This document shows positions 54,214-60,274 of a DNA stretch of 60,274 bases, piece after piece. Under the pieces are notes generated by a model. The model ran no database searches, was not told where the DNA came from, and saw only the letters and a list, made by a program, of their open reading frames with translations. The stretch spans positions 1 to 60,274 of the forward strand of contig JAIOZI010000027.1 of the NCBI GenBank assembly GCA_021740785.1, in the 5' to 3' direction. Position numbers and translations under genes: made by a program. This DNA is from Melioribacteraceae bacterium. GTDB taxonomy: Bacteria; Bacteroidota; Ignavibacteria; Ignavibacteriales; Melioribacteraceae. How positions within the stretch are numbered: position 1 is the first letter of the stretch; every line of letters starts with the position of its first letter.

Positions 54214-56496
54214 ATGAAAAATATCAGTCCGCATCTCAAATCAATTTTACTCTTCGTATTTATTTTATTCATCACCCCGCAATCATTGTTAATGCAAAAC
54301 AAAACCGGAGTTAATGTGATCCCGAAACCGACAAACATTACTGTCAAAGATGGATTTTATTCTTTATCTGAATCAGTAAAAATTTATTGTGAGAATGATC
54401 CCGACATAAACAAGACAGCTTTGCTTCTTCGGGATAAGTTGAAAACGTCAACCGGTTATGATATCGAAATCATAAGTTCAGCCGAGCCCAAAGATAACGG
54501 AATAAATTTATTTTTAGATGAATCGTTAAACGACCTCGGTAAAGAAGGTTACCGGTTAAAATCGACACAAAGTAAAATTGATTTAACGGCTTTTACTTCA
54601 ACCGGTTTATCCAGGGGAATTCAAACCATTCGCCAATTATTTCCGGCTGAAATTGAGAGTGATGAAGCTGTTGATAATATCAAATGGGAAATTCCCGCAG
54701 TAGAAATTATCGACAAACCGCAGTTCGAATGGCGCGGGATGCTGCTCGATTGCTGCCGACATTTTATGGAACCGGATTTTGTTAAGCGGTACATCGATCT
54801 TCTTGCTTACCATAAAATGAATACTCTTCACTGGCACCTCACCGAAGATCAAGGCTGGAGGATTGAAATTAAAAAGTATCCTAAGCTGACTGAAATAGGA
54901 GCATTCAGAACATATGAAAATGATTCAGTTTACGGCGGATTCTACACACAGGAACAGATAAGGGATATTGTTAAATATGCAGAGGAAAGACATATTAGAA
55001 TAGTGCCGGAAATTGAACTGCCCGGACATGCAGTTGCCGCACTCGCCGCTTATCCAGAGTTATCGTGTACCGGCGGTCCGTTTGAAGTTGCGACGACATG
55101 GGGAGTTTTTAAAGATGTTTACTGTGCCGGAAAGGATTCAACATTTGAGTTTCTGCAGAATGTGTTTGACGAAGTGATTGAACTATTCCCCGGACCATTT
55201 ATTCATATCGGTGGTGATGAAGTGCCGAAGGACAGATGGAAGGAATGCCCCGACTGCCAGGCTAGAATAAAGAATGAAGGACTAAAAGACGAGAATGAAT
55301 TGCAGACTTATTTCATTCAACGAATTCAAAAATATTTAGAGGATCACGGTCGTAGAATAATCGGCTGGGATGAAATTTTGGAAGGCGGAATTCCGAAGGG
55401 AGCAATGGTTCAATCTTGGCGCGGGGTTGAAGGCGCAATTGAAGCGGCGCATAAAAAACATTACGCAATTGTTTCGCCGACAAGCCACGCTTATTTTAAT
55501 TACGATATCGGAACAATCGATCTTCGCAAAGTTTATTCGTTCAACCCGGTTCCTGAAATTTTGGAAGATAAATTTAAGATGTTCATCCTTGGAGGTGAGT
55601 GCAATATGTGGACCGAACACGCACCGCAGCCTACGATCGACAGCAAAATGTTTCCCCGAATTCTCGCTATGTCGGAAGCGCTTTGGACTTCTGAACCTGA
55701 CAGTGATTATAATGAATTTTTAAATAGAGTTAGAAATCATTATGATAAATTGAAAATTCAGGGTGTTGATTTTGGTCCCGAGGCAAAACCGGTTTCAATA
55801 ATCCCTGCTTTTGATTCTAATAAAAACAGTTTCTTTGTAAAGTTGGAAGCGGGAGAAGAGGATATTGATATTTATTATGCTACAGGCGGACATGAGCCGG
55901 ATGAAAACTCCAACAAATACTCTGAACCTTTTGAGGTGGATAACACAACTGTTGTAAAAGCAAAAGGATATAAACTTGGCGCTCCGTACGGTGATTCGGT
56001 AGAACGTGAACTGCTGCTGCACAAAGGTGCGGGTAAAAAAGTAACTCTTGCAAATCAATTCAGTTCGCATTATAACGGCGGCGGCGAAAACGGTTTGTGC
56101 AACGGAATACTCGGCGGTATAAATTTCCGGGACGGATGGTGGCAGGGTTTTCAATTTTATGATTTGGACGCGGTGATTGATTTGGAAAAACATGGTCAAG
56201 TTAAACGTATCGCCGTGACGTGCAATCAAAACATGCATTCGTGGATATTCATGCCGCAGTGGGTTGAATTCTTTATTTCTGCAGATGGTGAAAATTGGGA
56301 ATCGGTCGGAAAAGTAATTAATGATATTTCGCCAAGAGAAACCGAAGCAGTGATAAAAGAATTTTCAGTCGAAAATCTAAATGCAGAAGCGAGATATATT
56401 AAAGTCTTCGCGAAAAATATTGAAACGTGTCCCGATTGGCATCCCGGCGCCGGCGGCAAAGCATGGATTTTTGCAGATGAAATTATTATAGAATAA
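54214..56496 (+). CDS. GH20 beta-N-acetylhexosaminidase, secreted
   Basis: 760 aa. Signal peptide (FITPQSLLMQN). Domain order: GH20b-like N-terminal domain (VIPKPTNITVKDG, about residues 30-165); TIM barrel with WRGMLLDCCRHF, HWHLTEDQGWR and the catalytic pair D335-E336 in HIGGDEVPKDRW; a small chitobiase-C-like domain near 530-600; and a C-terminal discoidin-like domain (about 620-760) for sugar binding. It removes terminal GlcNAc/GalNAc. Divergent from mobA across 123 bp. Confidence 0.94.
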   Translation: MKNISPHLKSILLFVFILFITPQSLLMQNKTGVNVIPKPTNITVKDGFYSLSESVKIYCENDPDINKTALLLRDKLKTSTGYDIEIISSAEPKDNGINLFLDESLNDLGKEGYRLKSTQSKIDLTAFTSTGLSRGIQTIRQLFPAEIESDEAVDNIKWEIPAVEIIDKPQFEWRGMLLDCCRHFMEPDFVKRYIDLLAYHKMNTLHWHLTEDQGWRIEIKKYPKLTEIGAFRTYENDSVYGGFYTQEQIRDIVKYAEERHIRIVPEIELPGHAVAALAAYPELSCTGGPFEVATTWGVFKDVYCAGKDSTFEFLQNVFDEVIELFPGPFIHIGGDEVPKDRWKECPDCQARIKNEGLKDENELQTYFIQRIQKYLEDHGRRIIGWDEILEGGIPKGAMVQSWRGVEGAIEAAHKKHYAIVSPTSHAYFNYDIGTIDLRKVYSFNPVPEILEDKFKMFILGGECNMWTEHAPQPTIDSKMFPRILAMSEALWTSEPDSDYNEFLNRVRNHYDKLKIQGVDFGPEAKPVSIIPAFDSNKNSFFVKLEAGEEDIDIYYATGGHEPDENSNKYSEPFEVDNTTVVKAKGYKLGAPYGDSVERELLLHKGAGKKVTLANQFSSHYNGGGENGLCNGILGGINFRDGWWQGFQFYDLDAVIDLEKHGQVKRIAVTCNQNMHSWIFMPQWVEFFISADGENWESVGKVINDISPRETEAVIKEFSVENLNAEARYIKVFAKNIETCPDWHPGAGGKAWIFADEIIIE

Positions 56497-56957
56497 TGGG
56501 TAAAATTTATTTGGTAACCGGACCAATACAAACCGGTAAAACAACAAAATTATCTGAATGGGTTAAACATCGGAATTGTGCCGGAATACTTCAGCCGGTA
56601 ATTGAAGGAAAGAGGCATGTAAAAAATATAAAAACCGGTGAAGTAAAATTGCTTGAAACAAAAGATGCCGCGAATGCCGTTGCAATCGGGAAATTTCTTT
56701 TTGATAAAAATGTAATCGCTTGGACAAAAGAAATACTAAATGAATCAATTCAATCGGATGCCGATTATATCATCATCGATGAATACGGCAAGCTAGAAAT
56801 GAAAAATGAAGGATTGGAACCGGCAGCCGGAGAAATAATTCGCAATACTGCTAAAAGTAATTATAACACAGTGATTGTTGTGAGAAATTATTTGAAAGAA
56901 AAGTTTTTGAAAAAATTTGATAATCCCGTTGTGGAGTATCTAATGAAACTCAGCTAA
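56496..56957 (+). CDS. Nucleotide-binding NTPase (THEP1/DUF2478-like)
   Basis: 153 aa. Walker A GPIQTGKTTKL near residue 9 and Walker B-like YIIIDEYGKLE near residue 88 match the THEP1-type NTPase group. The start overlaps the GH20 stop by one base, so translation is coupled. DUF2478 relatives occur in molybdate operons, and mobA is nearby on the other strand, but a link is speculative. Biological role unknown. Confidence 0.78.
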   Translation: MGKIYLVTGPIQTGKTTKLSEWVKHRNCAGILQPVIEGKRHVKNIKTGEVKLLETKDAANAVAIGKFLFDKNVIAWTKEILNESIQSDADYIIIDEYGKLEMKNEGLEPAAGEIIRNTAKSNYNTVIVVRNYLKEKFLKKFDNPVVEYLMKLS

Positions 56958-57360
56958 CGGTATTTGTTAATAATTTTATTGGTAAATATTTAGAATATTT
57001 TTTAAAGTCTTTATCACTGGTAAAAATACAACTGTCGCTAACCACGGAAGCTGCGCAAATTAGAAAATCTGTATTTGACCCTTGTACTCCCTTTGACCGG
57101 CAAATATTATAATATTCGGCAGCTAATTCATATACTTTGGAATCGATTGATAAGTCCGGGAAAGATCGCAAATAACTTCTGAGCTTTTCGAATTGTTTAG
57201 TACTTTTTATTCCTGATAGTAGTTCCTGCCTAATTGACCCAAGCATAATAATATTGTAATTGGTCAGTATCGATTTCAGTTGCTCAGCTTCTTTAGGCAT
57301 TGTTGCTGACCTTCTTCGTAGTACTAGTGACCATATACTTGTATCAACAATTAACCTCAC
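56950..57360 (-). CDS. vapC: VapC-type PIN toxin
   Basis: 136 aa, start GTG 57360 overlapping the antitoxin stop by 4 nt. PIN-domain acidic residues are visible: VDTSIW at the N-terminus, ELLSG near residue 46, the Asp in GSNTDFLICAAS near residue 97, and FTSDKDF near residue 114. It is expected to be an Mg-dependent RNase kept off by the adjacent VapB. Its 3' end meets the convergent NTPase gene with an 8-nt overlap. Confidence 0.92.
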   Translation of the reverse strand: MRLIVDTSIWSLVLRRRSATMPKEAEQLKSILTNYNIIMLGSIRQELLSGIKSTKQFEKLRSYLRSFPDLSIDSKVYELAAEYYNICRSKGVQGSNTDFLICAASVVSDSCIFTSDKDFKKYSKYLPIKLLTNTVS

Positions 57361-57557
57361 TTTACTTTTCTTTGTTTTTTATAATTATAATCTTCATCAT
57401 AATCAATCGAATTAAAAAGCTCGACTATTTTATATTGCTTTCTTCTTTGAATATATTCTACCAAAGCTTCGGTTACAGCAGCTTTTTTAGTTTTGTGCTT
57501 GCCTAATTTTAAAGCTTCTCTGATAAGCTTATCGTCTATTGCTAAATTGGTTGGCAT
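57357..57557 (-). CDS. vapB: VapB-type antitoxin
   Basis: 66 aa from ATG 57557, preceded by GGAGGT; a longer frame starts at 57572. MPTNLAIDDKLIREALKLGKHKTKKAAVTEALVEYIQRR is the ribbon-helix-helix/DUF2191-type motif, followed by a basic tail. It overlaps vapC by 4 nt (GTGA) and should bind both the toxin and its own promoter. Confidence 0.88.
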   Translation of the reverse strand: MPTNLAIDDKLIREALKLGKHKTKKAAVTEALVEYIQRRKQYKIVELFNSIDYDEDYNYKKQRKVK

Positions 57558-57624
57558 TATTGACCTCCACACATTTATTCACACGCTTCTCTACACAAAG
57601 TTACAAAAAATATTCTCTTATTAA

Positions 57625-57972
57625 TTAAAAAGTTTCAATCATCCCGGCCAAATCATCCGCATCGCATTCTTCAGCAGAATTCTTTTCATCTATTAACTGT
57701 ACAGTTGTTTCTGTTCCGCTGATCAGTTGATGTGTTAACAGCAGCAGTTCTTCTTCTGCATTGAATGATTTTGTGCATTCGTTGCAGATAAAAATTTCAT
57801 TTACCATTGAATTTTCATCATAGACTAAATCAATTCTCACCCCGTTAAATTCAACAGAATCGTTCCCGGTGTAGATATTGCTTGTAATATCCAAAAAGAA
57901 TCCGGATGAATCTTCCAGATCTTCGAACTTGTCCAATTCAACCGGATTATTAAACTTTACCCTGTAAATCAT
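57625..57972 (-). CDS. Hypothetical acidic protein
   Basis: 115 aa, acidic, no signal. It has FICNECTKSFNAEEELLLL near residue 70, with a single CxxC that is not a complete zinc site. Its start overlaps the M48 protease stop by 4 nt, so it is co-translated. No family recognised; possibly an accessory factor of the protease. Confidence 0.6.
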   Translation of the reverse strand: MIYRVKFNNPVELDKFEDLEDSSGFFLDITSNIYTGNDSVEFNGVRIDLVYDENSMVNEIFICNECTKSFNAEEELLLLTHQLISGTETTVQLIDEKNSAEECDADDLAGMIETF

Positions 57973-58811
57973 AATTTGTTCAGTATGTTTGATGTATATT
58001 CTGATTTATAAAAATCCGATCCATCATCATCATGTGATTTCACTTCCAGCCCGGCATCACGCAGACGCTGATCTATTTCGGAAATTCTATCAACCGGATC
58101 GGGATGAGTAGAAAGAAAAACTTCAATTCCCTGTCCGCCTGCATCAACCAACCCGTCGTCTCTCATTTTTTCGAAGAAGAATTTTACACCTCCGGGATAG
58201 TAACGAGTATCCCTCAGATAAGCGAATGAATCCTCATCACTTTCCGTTTCATCGGCTCGGCTGTTTGCCAGGAATGATAATCCCACAAATAAATTTGCTG
58301 CGATTTCGGCTAATTGCGAAGGGCTTTCACCGAGAACAATACTAACCAAAATTGAAACGCCGTAATACTTTGTCATTCGTTCGGTTGCATGACGATTTTC
58401 TGCATGCGCGATTTCATGTCCGATAACTCCCGCCAGGGCAGCTTCCGAATCAAGATATTTCATTAAACCGGTATAAACATAAACAGGTCCGCCCGGCAGA
58501 GCAAATGCATTAAACACATCGTCATCATCAATTATATCTATTGAATAATCAAACACATCTTTATAAACAATTTTATCGGAAGCTAAAATATGATCAAATA
58601 TTCTGGTTTTGAGATATGATTTCACAGCCGGGTTTTTAGTATAAAGCGGGTATTCCGCCGGGTCGCTTCTAATTTCATTTGAAACTTGGTTTCCCAATTG
58701 TACATCATCCGATGTGCTGAATAAATTTAAATTTTCTGCAACATCGCAGGCTTGGTAAATAAAAACCGAAAAAATTAAAAACACAAAACTGAAAAACAAC
58801 TTCTTCTTCAT
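57969..58811 (-). CDS. M48-family metalloprotease, lipoprotein-like
   Basis: 280 aa. N-terminal hydrophobic segment ends IYQACD, possibly a lipobox-like Cys. Zinc motif VIGHEIAHAENRHA near residue 136 and the downstream Glu in SRADETESDEDSFAYL are the M48 hallmarks, with FALPGGPVYVYTGLM before and STHPDPVDRI after. It resembles periplasmic BepA/LoiP-type proteases that handle outer-membrane proteins. It starts one base after the MFS gene's end and overlaps the next gene by 4 nt. Confidence 0.92.
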   Translation of the reverse strand: MKKKLFFSFVFLIFSVFIYQACDVAENLNLFSTSDDVQLGNQVSNEIRSDPAEYPLYTKNPAVKSYLKTRIFDHILASDKIVYKDVFDYSIDIIDDDDVFNAFALPGGPVYVYTGLMKYLDSEAALAGVIGHEIAHAENRHATERMTKYYGVSILVSIVLGESPSQLAEIAANLFVGLSFLANSRADETESDEDSFAYLRDTRYYPGGVKFFFEKMRDDGLVDAGGQGIEVFLSTHPDPVDRISEIDQRLRDAGLEVKSHDDDGSDFYKSEYTSNILNKL

Positions 58812-59990
58812 TTATTTTCCTTCATTAATATTTTTTGAATTTTCTTTGAATTTAAGTATGAATAATAATGAAAACAATGATAATATTACACATAACTGGT
58901 AGGTTAAATCAAGTCCGAGTTTGTCGCCTAAAAATCCAATAAACATAACTGCTAGCGAACCCATTAAAAAATTAATTGCCATAAACACACCGTTAAGAAA
59001 GGAGGGTCTTTCATGGCTGGCTTCTTGAACCATTGCAAGCATTATCGGTGTGCCGGCAAATAAAAAAAGTCCTAAAATTATTAATACCCCGATACTAATC
59101 AGTCCGTCTGTAAGAATAAAAGATTCCATTAATACCGGCGAAATAATTGCAATAAGAATTAACATTTTTTTACGTCCGAATTTATCGGAAAAAGTACCGG
59201 ACAATGAAGTGCCGACGGACCCCGCCAACTGGATAATCGAAAGTGAAATTCCGCCGATCCAAATACTTGCACCTTTGCTTGTGATGTAAGTAGGAAGATA
59301 AATTGTGACAGATGCTTTCATAACGGAGAAGAAGAAAGTTATTCCTGCCATTGCAATAAACAAAGGAAGCAAATTTACAAACAACTTCCAGGCGCGAGTA
59401 ACATTTTCATCACTTTCAACGGGTTTTACTGCTTTAATTTTCCTGAGACGTAAAAACAATATCACCGATACCAGAATACTCACAGGGATAAGCCTGTAAA
59501 TTCCTTCCAATCCCCACAAAGAGACAGCCCCGAGAATTACAATTGGACCGACACTCCGGGCAAGTTCACCGCCGAGCATAAAAAAGCTCATACCTTTACC
59601 GATGCGCGTCCCCGAAACTTCACGTATCATAACAGGCGCCGGAACATGGAAAAATGCCGAACTGATTCCCGCAAAAAAGAGCACAATTATTAATAATGAA
59701 TAATGAGAAACGACACCGAGCAGACTCATAAATATTCCCGTAACAGCAGGAAGAACGGCAACTAAAACTCTAATGCTGATTTTATCGGCGATTATTCCTA
59801 CCCAAGGATTAAACAGTGCCGGCAGCCGAGTGATTACACTAAGAGACCCGGCTAAAAAATACGACAGAGAAAATTTTTCGATGAGATATGGCAGCAGCGG
59901 CGCAAGAAATGATGAATATACATCATGCATGAAATGTGCGAAAGAAACTAAAATTACATTGGATGTTTGGAATTCTTTGTTCTGCTGCAT
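58812..59990 (-). CDS. MFS transporter (Fsr-like efflux)
   Basis: 392 aa from ATG 59990 (MQQNKEFQTSNVILVSFAHF); a longer frame to 60110 adds no family sequence. Twelve hydrophobic segments are expected. Motifs HFMHDVYSSFLAPLLPYLIEKF and the cytoplasmic loop GTFSDKFGRKKM between helices fit the fosmidomycin-resistance/DHA-type exporters. Substrate is unknown. It stops at the base before the M48 gene starts. Confidence 0.85.
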   Translation of the reverse strand: MQQNKEFQTSNVILVSFAHFMHDVYSSFLAPLLPYLIEKFSLSYFLAGSLSVITRLPALFNPWVGIIADKISIRVLVAVLPAVTGIFMSLLGVVSHYSLLIIVLFFAGISSAFFHVPAPVMIREVSGTRIGKGMSFFMLGGELARSVGPIVILGAVSLWGLEGIYRLIPVSILVSVILFLRLRKIKAVKPVESDENVTRAWKLFVNLLPLFIAMAGITFFFSVMKASVTIYLPTYITSKGASIWIGGISLSIIQLAGSVGTSLSGTFSDKFGRKKMLILIAIISPVLMESFILTDGLISIGVLIILGLFLFAGTPIMLAMVQEASHERPSFLNGVFMAINFLMGSLAVMFIGFLGDKLGLDLTYQLCVILSLFSLLFILKFKENSKNINEGK

Positions 59991-60100
59991 TAAATAAATT
60001 ATAAAGTTTTGAATAAGAAATATACCACAATAATATTTGATGCTCGGATTAAGAAAAGGAAGCTCGATGAACAGAGGGTGGAAAGCTAAGATGTAAGACT

Positions 60101-60140
60101 TAAGAAACAAGTATCAAGTATCAAGAAACAAGAAACAATG
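60101..60140. repeat. Low-complexity ATCAAGAAACAAG-type repeat
   Basis: Degenerate short-period sequence of TATCAAG and AAACAAG units between the MFS gene and the IS3-like end. Same style as the low-complexity intergenic tracts elsewhere in the window. Confidence 0.7.
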
Positions 60141-60155
60141 ACAATCCCTGAATAG

Positions 60156-60184
60156 TGTTGACCGAAAAAGGAAAGGGAAACATT
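60156..60184 (+). mobile_element. Probable left end of an IS3-family element
   Basis: TGTTGACCGAAAAAGGAAAG begins at 60156, 29 bp before an IS3-type OrfA start. IS3-family elements begin with TG and carry the start of orfA within 20-60 bp of the inverted repeat. The right end is outside the window. Confidence 0.5.
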
Positions 60185-60274
60185 ATGAAGAAGATAAGAT
60201 TACAGAGAAAGAAAGTCTATAGTGAGGAGTTCAAAAGAGCGCGGATAAAGGAATATGAAAGTGGAGAATTCAGT
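60185..60274 (+). CDS. IS3-family transposase OrfA (partial, runs off right edge)
   Basis: Thirty codons from ATG 60185 before the window ends: KKIRLQRKKVYSEEFKRARI then KEYESGEFS. This is the N-terminus of IS3/IS911-type OrfA with its helix-turn-helix (HTH_Tnp_1). Preceded by GAAAGGG. Confidence 0.85.
   Translation, partial: MKKIRLQRKKVYSEEFKRARIKEYESGEFS

Noticed and set aside
55795-56238. 147-aa open frame on the minus strand
   Set aside because: Lies wholly antisense to the GH20 gene and has no recognisable domain or ribosome site.

Overview
The window looks like a chromosomal contig of a free-living member of the Bacteroidota/Ignavibacteriota group, most likely Ignavibacteriales-like. 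This is inferred from the AT-rich sequence, abundant lipoprotein signals, families that are common there (S9A prolyl oligopeptidase, GHL10, GH92 and GH20 glycosidases, M14 peptidases with Asp-rich insertions, b6-type cytochrome fused to multiheme cytochrome c) and low-complexity intergenic repeats. No rRNA or tRNA gene was seen, so placement rests on gene content only.

Layout. 1-3.8 kb is accessory: the tail of a probable transposase, a three-gene cassette (coiled-coil lipoprotein, small helical protein, DUF6765-like protein), then a DUF2188 protein with a HAD phosphatase. 3.8-14 kb is degradative: a lipoprotein prolyl oligopeptidase, three tandem M14 carboxypeptidase homologues (the first frameshifted and lacking the usual zinc ligands), a HAD phosphatase and a GHL10 glycosidase. 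13.9-20.2 kb on the minus strand holds aroK-aroB, a repeat block built from remnants of a 23S-rRNA-IVS/four-helix-bundle-type element, a small barrel protein, PhzF, GNAT, YjjX and a CBM20-esterase lipoprotein. 20.3-27.7 kb has an orphan DUF433 antitoxin, a B12-type radical SAM protein and three related outer-membrane proteins, with a duplicated 3' fragment of the radical SAM gene among them.

27.7-36.6 kb is mixed housekeeping and repair (dGTPase, exonuclease III, SMUG2-like glycosylase, TGS GTPase) with an SGNH hydrolase interrupted at a C12 tract, a decayed two-gene toxin-antitoxin-like locus, a TPR protein and a Fic protein with a 26-bp perfect palindrome at its start. 36.7-41.3 kb holds a two-component system, a lipoprotein with a matching direct-repeat site upstream, and a fused methionine sulfoxide reductase. 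42.4-50 kb has alanine racemase, an MBL hydrolase, an ATP-cone/uridine-kinase fusion, DUF3788 and GH92. 50.3-54.1 kb is an electron-transfer operon: mobA, Tat-type Rieske protein, and a 908-aa b6-type cytochrome b fused to a twelve-haem cytochrome c. 54.2-60 kb has GH20, an NTPase, an intact VapBC pair, M48 protease and an MFS exporter. An IS3-type transposase begins at the right edge.

Main themes: extracellular peptide and glycan breakdown, respiratory electron transfer, and a background of decaying mobile or toxin-antitoxin elements. The best candidates for follow-up are the IVS-like tandem element, the cytochrome b/12-haem fusion with its Rieske partner, the radical SAM/outer-membrane duplication, and the shared direct-repeat operators around the two-component system.
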